DNA of 64,000 bases from an uncultured Acetatifactor sp. (GTDB taxonomy: Bacteria > Bacillota > Clostridia > Lachnospirales > Lachnospiraceae). Of this stretch, positions 1 to 8,815 are shown piece after piece; positions within the stretch are counted from its first letter, which is position 1; each line of letters starts with the position of its first letter. The stretch is from NCBI GenBank assembly GCA_910586775.1, contig CAJUJN010000001.1, positions 138,559 through 202,558 of the forward strand, read 5' to 3'. Under the pieces are notes generated by a model. It worked only from the letters and a program-made list of their open reading frames with translations, did not search any database and was not told the DNA's origin. Both the position numbers and the translations under genes were made by a program.

Positions 1-652
1 TTTTTTCCCTCAAATATGCCGCCGTCTCCAGTGGCAATTCCGGATGTTTCAGGCTGATTAGTCTCGCCGCCCAGAGCAGATACGGGGTTTTGTCCTCTCC
101 ATATCCCTTCTCCTCCAAAAGCCGGTCTATGTCATAGTGCTTCGTCTCCGGAAAATATCCCCAACAATACATTTTACCCGGATATGCCCTGACAATATGA
201 AAGTCGGAAGGCACATATGCCCCTGAACACAGCAGATATACAGGTGCTTTGCGGTAACGGGTATGATCTTTATACTTTTTTATCAGCCCTCGGGGAGAAA
301 TCGCCTTCCACTGCCCTGTCCTGTACAGGCGCTCGCTGTAACGTATGACAGGCTTTCCTGCCTCCAGGCGGGGCGTGATATAGCTTTCCTCGTCCGTACC
401 GCCGAACAGTACAATATCACAGTCCAGAATCAGCCGCCTGCAGTACGCCTCTTCCTCATAAAAGCATCGCACATATGCCGGCCGCTCCGTCTCATGCCAT
501 CCCATCCGCACACGCTCCGCCTCCATGGCCTCTGTCTGTACAAAGACAAAATTCCCTTCCAGAAGCCGGTTCATGGCATTGCAGAACGGAATCTGGTGGT
601 GATTGATGTAATTGGATACAAACGCCATCCTTACAGCCTGTCCTTCTTTCAT
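1..652 (-). CDS. Glycosyltransferase, N-terminal part (runs off the window)
   Basis: An open frame of 217 codons begins at an ATG (652) and is still open at the window edge, so the C-terminal part is missing. The N-terminus (FVSNYINHHQIPFCNAM) has the look of a GT-B glycosyltransferase acceptor domain, followed by a Rossmann-like stretch (CDIVLFGGTDEE). An AAGGGG ribosome site lies 7 bases before the ATG; a second ATG eight codons in (MAFVSNY) is a possible alternative start. It is the last visible gene of the minus-strand polysaccharide cluster and probably adds a sugar to the lipid-linked repeat unit at the cytoplasmic membrane face. The family call is inferred from sequence style and neighbours; the donor sugar cannot be told. 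Confidence 0.7.
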   Translation of the reverse strand, partial: MKEGQAVRMAFVSNYINHHQIPFCNAMNRLLEGNFVFVQTEAMEAERVRMGWHETERPAYVRCFYEEEAYCRRLILDCDIVLFGGTDEESYITPRLEAGKPVIRYSERLYRTGQWKAISPRGLIKKYKDHTRYRKAPVYLLCSGAYVPSDFHIVRAYPGKMYCWGYFPETKHYDIDRLLEEKGYGEDKTPYLLWAARLISLKHPELPLETAAYLREK

Positions 653-738
653 TTCTATACCCCTTGCGCGCTCTGGCGCGCATACCAATCAATATTTGAA
701 AGGAACTTTCAAACTTGCTCCCTGCTCCGATACGCACC

Positions 739-2112
739 TTACGTCTGCGCTGTCTTTCTTCCTTTCATAATATCCGTATATATTTCTATCAGTCTGGCGT
801 AATTTATTCCCCGGTTGTGCGTATTTTCTGCATGGCTCCTTGCATTTCCGCAATAAATACGCTGCCTGTCAGGATGCTCCCACATCTGTATAACCGCATC
901 GGCAAGTTTCCCGGCAATGCGCTCCAATTCCCCGTTCGCATTATCGGTTACGGCTTCAGAGCTGCCAGTTTTCTCCGCACCGGATTCTTCCGGCATCACA
1001 AAACCCTCATACAGAATGCCGTCCTCTCCTCCTGTAAATATGCTGGGAATCCCCCCTACAGCGGCACTGACGCAGGGCATGCCCAACAGCATGGCCTCCC
1101 CCAGAGAGTTCGGCGAATTCTCCAGCGCTGACGGACACAGGAACAGACTGCTTATCAGATACCTGTCCCTCATCTGCTCCGCACTCATTTTTCCCAGAAA
1201 AACGACCTTTTCTTCCAGACCTCCGTCTTTCAGCAGCTTCCTCAGATACCTTCCGTAGGCGGATATCTTCACCTTCTGTTTCAGCGTCCCGTAACCCACC
1301 AGGCTGTTGCCTGCCACATAAGCCCGGGCATCGGGATACCTGGCCAGAATCTTCGGCATCGCCAGCAGCATGTAATGAAGCCCTTTCAACGGATAGTCCC
1401 CCTGGCTTACAAATATGGAATGGGGAATACACCCCTCTTCCTTCCAGACCGGCCCGTAAAATTCAGGCCTCAGTGTCTCATTCATGAGATGGTAACGGGC
1501 ATGCGGATTCCACTTCGCCGCGCTTTCTCTGTCCCACTCCGTGCGTCCGGTCACATTTCCCGCCAGGCTGATGCTTTCCCGCTCCATATTGCCCCGAAGC
1601 ACGAATTTTTCCTGCTGCTGCCTCAGGCTGTCCTGCTTCAGCCAGTCCCGAAATGTCACGGACGAAACCACCTTCTCCGGCAAATCCGCAAAATATGCCT
1701 CCGCATACAGCGTACACAGCCCCTGCAATCCCAGCAGCACCCTGTCTTTATCCGGAAAGACTCTGCACATTGCCAGGGTATGGGGATATTCCGTGCCAAA
1801 ACAGTGTACGATATCAGGCTTCACCTTATCAACGATTTTTTTCAGCACATGTTCCAGATTTTCGTCATATTTTTCCGGGCAACCCACATTCTCCGGAAAA
1901 CCGTAGCAACGCATGGAAGATATCTCCTGCCCCTCCGGAAGCTCATTTCCCTGCATCGGAAACGCCACGGACAGCTCGATGCCGTTTTCATGCCGCCTTT
2001 CCAGCAACGCACCTGCCAGCCCGCTGAGCCAGCCCTCCTTGTTAGAGGCTTCCAGATGAAGCTGCCGCGCGATAACGGGCAATATAATATTACACAGCCA
2101 CAATACTTTCAT
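739..2112 (-). CDS. Glycosyltransferase family 4-like (GT-B fold)
   Basis: About 457 residues. The start KVLWLCNIILP is the usual N-terminal beta strand and loop of a GT4 enzyme. The acceptor-domain motif HCFGTEYPHT follows. The donor-binding half contains FVSQGDYPLKGLHYMLLAM and the diagnostic nucleotide-sugar segment PSALENSPNSLGEAML, whose glutamates are typical of the EX7E region. An ATG four codons upstream (2124) has no usable ribosome site, so the ATG at 2112 is preferred. It lies in the polysaccharide cluster, 87 bases downstream of the EpsG-type polymerase gene, and probably transfers one sugar of the repeat unit. Substrate unknown. Confidence 0.85.
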   Translation of the reverse strand: MKVLWLCNIILPVIARQLHLEASNKEGWLSGLAGALLERRHENGIELSVAFPMQGNELPEGQEISSMRCYGFPENVGCPEKYDENLEHVLKKIVDKVKPDIVHCFGTEYPHTLAMCRVFPDKDRVLLGLQGLCTLYAEAYFADLPEKVVSSVTFRDWLKQDSLRQQQEKFVLRGNMERESISLAGNVTGRTEWDRESAAKWNPHARYHLMNETLRPEFYGPVWKEEGCIPHSIFVSQGDYPLKGLHYMLLAMPKILARYPDARAYVAGNSLVGYGTLKQKVKISAYGRYLRKLLKDGGLEEKVVFLGKMSAEQMRDRYLISSLFLCPSALENSPNSLGEAMLLGMPCVSAAVGGIPSIFTGGEDGILYEGFVMPEESGAEKTGSSEAVTDNANGELERIAGKLADAVIQMWEHPDRQRIYCGNARSHAENTHNRGINYARLIEIYTDIMKGRKTAQT

Positions 2113-2199
2113 AACAGTTTCCATGCCTTTCAGGTTATCTCAAAATCTGCACAGACCATTCCCTTCTGTTTTACGCTCTCCGTACAGCCCTGCCTTTCA

Positions 2200-3330
2200 T
2201 CAGTTAAAGATCCAGTTCAAATACGGCAGCAGCCTGATGTCCACCGCATACATATCCCTTAACAGCAATATGAAATATCCCCCAAACGCGCATACCACGC
2301 CTGCCCGGCAGAACCTGGCAAACCACCCTTTTTCCATCTCACCCAAAAGCCTGGGCAACAGAAAAACCTGAGATATAATCATATAATACCCCACTCTCGA
2401 CACCTCCGGAATGAAGGAACCGCAGCAATACACTGCCAGCCCTGCCAGATTCAGAAAAAAGTAAAAGCGGTTCACCCTGTCTTCACGCAGGCTTCTCCTG
2501 TAGCAGATCAGGGAAAGCACCAGCACACAGACGCATTTCAATATATTTGCATAGGAAAGCTGCCCATTGTCAAAAGCGGAATTGCGATAAAACGGATAGA
2601 AAAAGAAGATAATTTCCTTATATAAATCCTGGCAGAAGATCAATGTACACAGAAAAATGCCGCCCGCAATATAATGCCGTCTTTTCAGCGAAGCCGCTGC
2701 CAGGAACTGCGCAATCAGATAGACCGGAATCACCAGAAGCACAGACTTATGAAACGTTGCCGCCGCCAGTATCACCAGGATAAATTTCCCATACTCTCCC
2801 CTGAGCACATATTTCATGGAAAAAAGCACCACTGCCAGCGCGAAATAATATCTCACCGAGTTCAGGCTGTTAAAGTAATAACCTCCTGTCATCAGCAGGT
2901 ACAGGGAAAACGCAAAGTAACTCCCCTGATCATACAATGCCTTCACAAAGAAGAACACTGTCAGGACGGAAAACAGTGCAAAAATATACAGATATTCATC
3001 ATATCCAAAAATATCCTGCATCCACTTTACGATATAATTAAAGCCGATTTCCGAAGATACATGCCGCTCCTGGGCAATCAGCTTAAAATTATCCCGATAC
3101 ACCCAGTAATCATTACCAACCGCAATCCTGCAGGCGGATACCCCGGTCAGCAGGCAATAAACGGCGAAAGCGGCAATCCGGTTCCTTGCCTGCTGCCGCT
3201 GGCAGGAACAGCTGCCAAAAGGCCGTCCTCCCCGGATGGCTCCCGACACATAGTCCCTGTTTTCCACAAACATCCCCAGAACCACCGTCACTATCGTCAA
3301 TGTGATATAAACCAACGCACTCCGTTCCAT
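2200..3330 (-). CDS. EpsG-family polysaccharide polymerase, membrane protein
   Basis: A 376-residue polytopic protein with roughly ten hydrophobic segments. The EpsG signature region is present: NDYWVYRDNFKLI, then SSEIGFNYIVKWMQDIFG and FNSLNSVRYYFALAVVLFS. EpsG proteins polymerise lipid-linked repeat units on the outer membrane face in the Wzy-dependent route. The frame is open to a GTG at 3363 that overlaps the upstream gene, but GGGAGG sits 5 bases before the ATG at 3330 (MERSALVYI), which also places the first membrane segment at the very N-terminus, so that start is chosen. It is closely coupled to the upstream GT2 gene, which ends at 3353. Confidence 0.85.
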   Translation of the reverse strand: MERSALVYITLTIVTVVLGMFVENRDYVSGAIRGGRPFGSCSCQRQQARNRIAAFAVYCLLTGVSACRIAVGNDYWVYRDNFKLIAQERHVSSEIGFNYIVKWMQDIFGYDEYLYIFALFSVLTVFFFVKALYDQGSYFAFSLYLLMTGGYYFNSLNSVRYYFALAVVLFSMKYVLRGEYGKFILVILAAATFHKSVLLVIPVYLIAQFLAAASLKRRHYIAGGIFLCTLIFCQDLYKEIIFFFYPFYRNSAFDNGQLSYANILKCVCVLVLSLICYRRSLREDRVNRFYFFLNLAGLAVYCCGSFIPEVSRVGYYMIISQVFLLPRLLGEMEKGWFARFCRAGVVCAFGGYFILLLRDMYAVDIRLLPYLNWIFN

Positions 3331-3352
3331 CCAAACCTCCCGCACAGCGGCT

Positions 3353-4162
3353 TTATGTCTCACTGCCGCTGCCGATTCCCACCGATGCCTCCGGCTTTCG
3401 GCTTCCCGCCTTCATCCATCTGTAGGCCTGTCCCACAGACATTTCCGCACATAATGTTCCCCTGTGGGCAAGCAGAAACCGAAGCGCCATTACCCGCGCC
3501 AGCCTGCCGTAGAGATGCCGGTACAGCACGCCTTTGTCTCGGAAAAACTTCTCATTGTAGCCTTCAAACCATGTAGACTCCCCTGCCGTCTCCTCCGCGA
3601 TCGTAACCGGAGCCGTATATACGGAAAACCCCTTATCCATGAAGTCTTTTAAGAACAGGCTGTCCTCCCCGCTGCCATACCTGGCACCGCCTCCGAAAAG
3701 AAGCGAAAAAGTCACCCCCGAAGACAGCAGGCTTTCCCGGCGCACGGCGAAGCTCACCGCCCCGTATCTGCCGCAGTTATACCAGTGCACCCTTTTCCGC
3801 TCCGTAATATGGTAAGTACGCCGACTCTCTTCTATCTTAACATTAAAAAGTATCATATCTGCATCAGAATTCTGAACAAATTCTGCCGCAACTGCATCCG
3901 CATACCCCGGCTCATACACCAGATCACCGTCCGAAAACAGGCAGATATCGCCTTCCGCCCGCAAAATAGCCTCATTCCGGCTCCTGCCCACGCCCCTGTC
4001 CGGAAAAGAGTAAAAACGTATTCTGTTGCCCGAATCCTCTATTTCCCGGTAATCAAGCCTGTCGCACTGGTTGATTACCACCGCGTCAGAATCCAGCCGC
4101 ATGCGGCGTATCAGCGCCTCCGGATCTTCATGCATCACCGATGCCAGAACCTCTACTTTCAT
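3353..4162 (-). CDS. Glycosyltransferase family 2
   Basis: About 269 residues. GT-A features are visible: DRGVGRSRNEAILRAEGDICLFSDGDLVYEPGYADAV holds the conserved N/R-rich loop and the SDGD (DXD-type) metal and nucleotide site, and GSGEDSLFLKDFMDKGFSVY is the typical GT2 catalytic ED motif. The frame is open 40 codons further upstream, but that part is only the neighbouring gene's repeated 15-base units read in another frame. The ATG at 4162 follows the upstream stop by 4 bases and is preceded by a GGGAG-type site. It sits between the chain-length protein and EpsG genes, so it most likely builds the exopolysaccharide repeat unit. Confidence 0.88.
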   Translation of the reverse strand: MKVEVLASVMHEDPEALIRRMRLDSDAVVINQCDRLDYREIEDSGNRIRFYSFPDRGVGRSRNEAILRAEGDICLFSDGDLVYEPGYADAVAAEFVQNSDADMILFNVKIEESRRTYHITERKRVHWYNCGRYGAVSFAVRRESLLSSGVTFSLLFGGGARYGSGEDSLFLKDFMDKGFSVYTAPVTIAEETAGESTWFEGYNEKFFRDKGVLYRHLYGRLARVMALRFLLAHRGTLCAEMSVGQAYRWMKAGSRKPEASVGIGSGSET

Positions 4163-4166
4163 ATAT

Positions 4167-5471
4167 TCATTCTCCCTGCCCATGTGCATTTTGCCCATGT
4201 GCATTCTGCCCATGTGCATTCTGCCTGGGAACATTATCTCGTGTCTGCCAGACTCGCTTTTCTGCGTCCTGTGTCCTTCCAAAATAATACCGCCGAATCA
4301 ATTTCTCGTCAGCCTCCCAGAGGATGGCAGCCGTCACTTCACAGTCCTGCTGCTGCAGATACTCCAGTACATACTCAAACTTACCGCCCGCATGGCTGCC
4401 GGCTTTTACTGCCAGCAGGATCCTGTCAGCCTGACGGAGTGCAGCGCAGTTTCCCGGCTCCGTCAGGGGAGACGCCACCGCAAACCAGGCGGAGCCCACG
4501 GTTTCCGGACACCGTTCTCTCAGTTTTGCAAGAACGGTTTCCGGCTCCATTCCCTCCTGTACCATACAGACCGCAGTACCGCATCTCCCGGCTACACCGC
4601 TCCCGCTTTTTTCCTTCCATGATGTCTCCCGGGTTTCCCTCTCCGGCATTTCGCCTTCACAGCCTTCCTGGGTTTTCGCTTCATGACGCATCTCCCCCCG
4701 GCTCTCCTTCCCGCCGAAAAAATACCGCATATTCTCAGCCATTCCCGGGCTCTCCAGGGTTCCCACTGTCCTAAGCCCATACCGTTTCCTGATGGTTCCC
4801 GGCAGCCAGATACTGTCATCGCCGGTCTCCTTCAGAAGCAGGACAATCACCGCAAAGAAGCCGGACAACAATGCACTGAGAATCACTGCCCGGCCCACAC
4901 GGACATCCGGAATCACCTCCTCCGCCCGGCCCGGGTCTATCACCGACACGGAACGAATCTCCTGCAGGGAGAAATCCTGCGTCATCACCTGGTCCACGGC
5001 CCGCAGAATCCTTTCCGTTCTGGCAGACTCCTCCGTAGTAACCGTTACCGCCGGCACTCTGAGATCCGACCATACGAATGCCTCCAGGCTCTCCGCCAGC
5101 TCCTGCTCCGTCAGTTCATCTTCTCCTGCAAGACGGGACTGCAGCATTTCCAGGAATACCTGCGACTGCATGTAAGTATTCCACGTCATCGCGTTGATAT
5201 AGCTTGTCTGCAGTTCCGCCTCGCTGTCCACATTATACTCTACTCTGTACACGGAAGTTGCTGCAAACAGACTCTCGCCGCGCAGCAGGACATTCTTCAC
5301 ATAATATCCCCCGCCGAAGACCAACACCCCCAGAAATGTCACTGACACGATTACCGGAAGCCTGTGCAGCATCCGCAGCACCGTCAGGCGCAGGTCAAAA
5401 GGCTCCTTTCCGTAGTACCCTTTCCAAAGATTTCTGCCGTCAGGCTGTGTAGCTGATTCTTTCCCTGTCAT
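4167..5471 (-). CDS. Wzz/CpsC-like chain-length protein with kinase-like tail
   Basis: 434 residues. A cytoplasmic N-terminus leads into membrane helix 1 (about 38-57), an extracytoplasmic segment of about 135 residues, and helix 2 (about 194-213): the Wzz/CpsC layout that controls polysaccharide chain length. A charged linker follows, then at about 300-405 a domain resembling the second half of a CpsD-type tyrosine kinase: SPLTEPGNCAALRQADRILL and AVKAGSHAGGKF, ending RRYYFG like the tyrosine tail of those kinases. I see no Walker A motif, so it is probably not an active kinase. The last residues are three QNAHG repeats. The start overlaps the transferase gene upstream by 4 bases (ATGA), indicating translational coupling. 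Confidence 0.8.
   Translation of the reverse strand: MTGKESATQPDGRNLWKGYYGKEPFDLRLTVLRMLHRLPVIVSVTFLGVLVFGGGYYVKNVLLRGESLFAATSVYRVEYNVDSEAELQTSYINAMTWNTYMQSQVFLEMLQSRLAGEDELTEQELAESLEAFVWSDLRVPAVTVTTEESARTERILRAVDQVMTQDFSLQEIRSVSVIDPGRAEEVIPDVRVGRAVILSALLSGFFAVIVLLLKETGDDSIWLPGTIRKRYGLRTVGTLESPGMAENMRYFFGGKESRGEMRHEAKTQEGCEGEMPERETRETSWKEKSGSGVAGRCGTAVCMVQEGMEPETVLAKLRERCPETVGSAWFAVASPLTEPGNCAALRQADRILLAVKAGSHAGGKFEYVLEYLQQQDCEVTAAILWEADEKLIRRYYFGRTQDAEKRVWQTRDNVPRQNAHGQNAHGQNAHGQGE
4180..4224. repeat. Three tandem 15-base units at the Wzz C-terminus
   Basis: Three near-identical 15-base units (minus-strand core GGGCAGAATGCACAT) encode QNAHG repeats at the end of the Wzz-like protein. Copy-number change by slippage would keep the frame and alter only the length of the tail. 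Read in another frame the same units give MHMGR repeats, which explains the spurious upstream extension of the next gene. Confidence 0.9.
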
Positions 5472-6928
5472 TCTTCGTCCTTCCTGCCCTGCGCTTCCAT
5501 CTTTTTCCGCTTTTCCTCCCGCAGAGCCGTGATCTGTTCATCCTCTATGCCCTCCGTGCTGTCCGGCCAGAACAAAATCTTCAGGGTCAGCATCATCAGC
5601 TTGAGGTCCAGCCAGACGGAGTAATTTTCAATATAAGTCAGATCCAGTTTCAATTTGTCATATGGAGTCGTATTATATTTTCCATATACCTGCGCAAAGC
5701 CCGCCAGTCCTGCCTTTACTTTCATACGGTACGCAAATTCCGGCATGACCTCCAGATACTGTGCAATGATTTCCGGCCTCTCCGGCCTGGGACCGATAAA
5801 GGACATATCCCCCCGCAGGATATTAATCAGCTGAGGCAGTTCGTCAATCCTGCACTTCCGGATAAATTTTCCGATGGGCGTAATGCGGCTGTCATTTTTG
5901 CTGGCAAGCCTTGCCACCCCGTCCTTCTCCGCATCCGTTTTCATACTGCGGAATTTTAAGATATGGAATTTCCGTTGGTCCAATGTGCAGCGAACCTGTT
6001 TATACAATATGGGACCGCCGTCATACAGCTTGATCAGAACCGCAGTTATCAGCATAAACGGCAACGCAAATATCAGCAGAATCAGCGCACATAAAATATC
6101 AACGGCCCTCTTCATAAATCTCTGTTCCACGGTAAGGCTGTACTCCCGGGTGAGGAGCATGGGGCTGTCAAATACATGGAGTTCCTCCGCCCCCATGAGG
6201 ATGACATCTGTAATCTTCGGCAGCATATAAACCCGGATGGAATGCCCATAGCAAAACTTGATCAGCGGCGTCCTCTCTTCCACGGATATATCGCCGATCA
6301 GTACCGCATTGCATTCTCCCGCCTCATAGAACTCCAGGATCGACCTGCTGACCTCCTCGAATCCTTCTCCGGCATGTATGGTTCTGGTTATCACGTACTT
6401 GTCTTTACGGCTCTCAAATTTGGCACAGATTCCATCAATGGGCCTGTCCCCGTGAATCAGCAGCAGCCTGCGGGGCGGAAATATAAGCCTGTATATCCGG
6501 TTTGCAATGTTAATATAAATCACAACAACTATCGTCTGCGTAACCATCATAAATATGAAAATATGCGGTACGAACAGCTGGGCTGCCATCACGGAAAGCT
6601 CTCCGTAAATAAACACATTCGCCATCAGTGTGGCAAATACCTGGGAGAAAATAATTTCCACATTTTTCAGATACCCCAACCGCATTCCCCCATACATGGA
6701 AGAAAGCAGAAACAGCACCACCCCATAAATCGTTATTTCCAACATATTGCCCTTAAACCAGAGTTTCTGTAAATCCTCCACCAGACTGCCCCGGAAGTGA
6801 TACATCCAGCAATAGGCAAACACACCCACTTCCAGGCCGAGACAGATTGTCGTCAGTCCTAAATTGATCAGCCGCTTGAAGCTTTCCCGCTTCTGCAGCT
6901 TCCTTTTTTCGCTGGTATTCATTCTCAA
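5468..6928 (-). CDS. Polyprenyl-phosphate sugar-1-phosphate transferase (initiating enzyme)
   Basis: 486 residues. The N-terminal half has about five membrane segments and a Rossmann-like region (LLIHGDRPIDGICAKFESR). The C-terminal half is the bacterial sugar transferase domain: KRAVDILCALILLIF re-entrant helix, GPILYKQVRCTLDQRKF, LKFRSMKTDAE, KCRIDELPQLINILRGDMS and FIGPRPERPEI. Such proteins start exopolysaccharide synthesis by moving a sugar 1-phosphate from a nucleotide sugar to undecaprenyl phosphate. AGGAGG is 7 bases before a TTG (6928) and 13 before an ATG (6922), so the start is one of these two. The stop overlaps the start of the Wzz-like gene by 4 bases. Confidence 0.93.
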   Translation of the reverse strand: MRMNTSEKRKLQKRESFKRLINLGLTTICLGLEVGVFAYCWMYHFRGSLVEDLQKLWFKGNMLEITIYGVVLFLLSSMYGGMRLGYLKNVEIIFSQVFATLMANVFIYGELSVMAAQLFVPHIFIFMMVTQTIVVVIYINIANRIYRLIFPPRRLLLIHGDRPIDGICAKFESRKDKYVITRTIHAGEGFEEVSRSILEFYEAGECNAVLIGDISVEERTPLIKFCYGHSIRVYMLPKITDVILMGAEELHVFDSPMLLTREYSLTVEQRFMKRAVDILCALILLIFALPFMLITAVLIKLYDGGPILYKQVRCTLDQRKFHILKFRSMKTDAEKDGVARLASKNDSRITPIGKFIRKCRIDELPQLINILRGDMSFIGPRPERPEIIAQYLEVMPEFAYRMKVKAGLAGFAQVYGKYNTTPYDKLKLDLTYIENYSVWLDLKLMMLTLKILFWPDSTEGIEDEQITALREEKRKKMEAQGRKDEE

Positions 6929-6957
6929 ATTAATTTCCTCCTAATCAGGGTTCCGCC

Positions 6958-7716
6958 CTATATCCGCCGCTTCACTGCCCTGAACGCCCAGAAACAGAAA
7001 TGATATGCGCTGCGGGGCAGGCTTAAGCCTTCCGACCTGCGGTACAGATTCCATATGCGGCGAATGGCCTCCAGTTTGTTGGAGGAAAGGCTCTTTCCTG
7101 CCCTGCGGTATCTCACCAGATTCTCATCCAGCCCGTATGCGGTATACCCTTCCCGCAGCACCCGGAACCATAATGCCGAGTCTTCACTTTTGACAACAGG
7201 CATTTCCAGCTTCTCTCTGCCGATTTTTTTCGTGTCAAACATAACCGTGGTAGTAAAAATGGTTGTATTGCTCAATGCCTGCCTGTAACTCAGGGTCTCC
7301 GGCACATGTACTATCTTTCCCGTGCCCCTGCCCTGCTCATCCGCGAATTCGTAGCCCGTAAATACAAAAGCGGCATCTTTTTCCTTCATAAATGTCAGTT
7401 CCAGCTCCAGCTTTTCCGGCACCCACAGGTCATCCGCATCCAGATAGGCGATATACCTTCCCCGGGCTTCCTGCAGTCCCCGGTTTCTCGCTCGGGCGGC
7501 TCCCTGATTATAGGGCTGCCTGATGATACGAATCCTGGCATCACCCGCTTTATCTATATATCGATTTATTATATCCATTGTTCCGTCTGTTCCGCAATCC
7601 TCCACCATGAGCAGCTCCCAATTCTCATAAGTCTGCGCGGCCACACATGCAATGGTTTCTTCTATATATTTTTCCGCATTGTACACAGGCACAATGATAC
7701 TGACCAGTCCATCCAT
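6958..7716 (-). CDS. Glycosyltransferase family 2
   Basis: 252 residues with a textbook GT-A N-terminus: LVSIIVPVYNAEKYIEETI, then NQGAARARNRGLQEARG and the DXD-type IAYLDADDLW. A later KSEDSALWFRVLREG gives the catalytic acidic residue. The end VRYRRAGKSLSSNKL is typical of EpsE/WcaA-like enzymes. The start has AGAGGA 5 bases upstream. It lies 29 bases upstream of the initiating transferase gene and probably adds the second or a later sugar of the repeat unit at the inner membrane face. Confidence 0.92.
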   Translation of the reverse strand: MDGLVSIIVPVYNAEKYIEETIACVAAQTYENWELLMVEDCGTDGTMDIINRYIDKAGDARIRIIRQPYNQGAARARNRGLQEARGRYIAYLDADDLWVPEKLELELTFMKEKDAAFVFTGYEFADEQGRGTGKIVHVPETLSYRQALSNTTIFTTTVMFDTKKIGREKLEMPVVKSEDSALWFRVLREGYTAYGLDENLVRYRRAGKSLSSNKLEAIRRIWNLYRRSEGLSLPRSAYHFCFWAFRAVKRRI

Positions 7717-7746
7717 ACAAATCCTCTTTTGAGCCTTTCAAGCCAA

Positions 7747-8718
7747 TCATTGTATCACAAACAGATAATAGCCTTCCAACACCTCAGCGCCGGTTCCCAA
7801 CGCCGTTTCCATACGGGCTACTGCTTCCTCGGAAGACTCTGCCGTAATCATAATACAGTTAACCCCCTGCTCCAGGGCCTTCCCCACACATTCCTCCAAA
7901 GTAACCATCTGCTTTGCCGAAATCCCGCTCCCCGGCTGCCCGGATTCCGTATCTTCCGCTTCCTGCAGGACATCCTCCGTCTCACCGGACCGTGCTGCCG
8001 CCGAATTAACTCCGTCCGTCTCACCGGCCCCCGCGTCCTCCAACAGTTCTGCCTCCATGTCCGCCTCTCCCGTCATGCTCAGATTCTCCATCCATTGTTC
8101 CATCATGACAGTATCTTCATTATATATATCATAAGAATACGCATTCAAAAAGCCGTCCCAGATATTCCTGCCATAGGGAAGCAGGATACCCGCATCCTTC
8201 TCTCTGGCATATTCCATAATCTCCCTGGGCGCCCACAGGCAAAGCCTCTCTCCTGCCCCCCTTCCGGAAAGCCGTTCCACCACAGAATAAGCCCTGGCCC
8301 GTTCTTCTTTCCGCTCTTCCCTGTCCCATACAGATTTGCCCAGGCTTCCGCAGAACAGGAGAACTGCCAGCATAAGCAGCGTTACAGGCAGAACCTTCTT
8401 CCACTGTCCGGCATTCCCGGCCCGATACTCTGTCCAGAAAACCGTCAGTCCGAAAGCCGTCACCGCCGTCACCGGCACCAGACTCCATATCCACTCATAA
8501 TTATAAAACTTTGTCTGGTACAACATCAGCACGGCGGCCGTCATCGGCAAAATGCAGCAGACCGTCATAACGGAAGCGTACAGCAGGAGCGCCCGCTGCT
8601 CTTTCTGTTTTCTGCCAAACCACAGAAAAAGCAATACCGCCATCAGCAGCACCGGCAATTTCCCGTCGTCCGTATAGCCTGTCCATCCGGACCATGCATT
8701 GTAAAGAAACTCTGTCAT
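7747..8718 (-). CDS. Uncharacterised membrane protein (possible 3' half of a split gene)
   Basis: 323 residues. Four hydrophobic segments lie in the first 130 residues, then a soluble region with an acidic, low-complexity insert (EADMEAELLEDAGAGETDG), and a C-terminal alpha/beta-like segment (VNCIMITAESSEEAVARM). I do not recognise a characterised family; it resembles the C-terminal half of large membrane proteins found in Lachnospiraceae polysaccharide clusters. The gene just upstream (8816-9751) ends in a membrane segment, and the 97 bases between them still read like coding sequence in a third frame, so the two may be halves of one damaged gene. A role in polysaccharide assembly is inferred only from position. 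Confidence 0.6.
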   Translation of the reverse strand: MTEFLYNAWSGWTGYTDDGKLPVLLMAVLLFLWFGRKQKEQRALLLYASVMTVCCILPMTAAVLMLYQTKFYNYEWIWSLVPVTAVTAFGLTVFWTEYRAGNAGQWKKVLPVTLLMLAVLLFCGSLGKSVWDREERKEERARAYSVVERLSGRGAGERLCLWAPREIMEYAREKDAGILLPYGRNIWDGFLNAYSYDIYNEDTVMMEQWMENLSMTGEADMEAELLEDAGAGETDGVNSAAARSGETEDVLQEAEDTESGQPGSGISAKQMVTLEECVGKALEQGVNCIMITAESSEEAVARMETALGTGAEVLEGYYLFVIQ

Positions 8719-8815
8719 CTTATCTCTCTTACCTCATACTGTTTTCCACGAAACCGCATAACCTTAAGACAAATGTCATGATATGCTTATCGGGCATCTG
8801 CTCTTACCATATCCT

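Noticed and set aside
263..802. Open frame on the plus strand across the first genes
   Set aside because: Antisense shadow of the glycosyltransferase genes; composition is not protein-like and there is no ribosome site.
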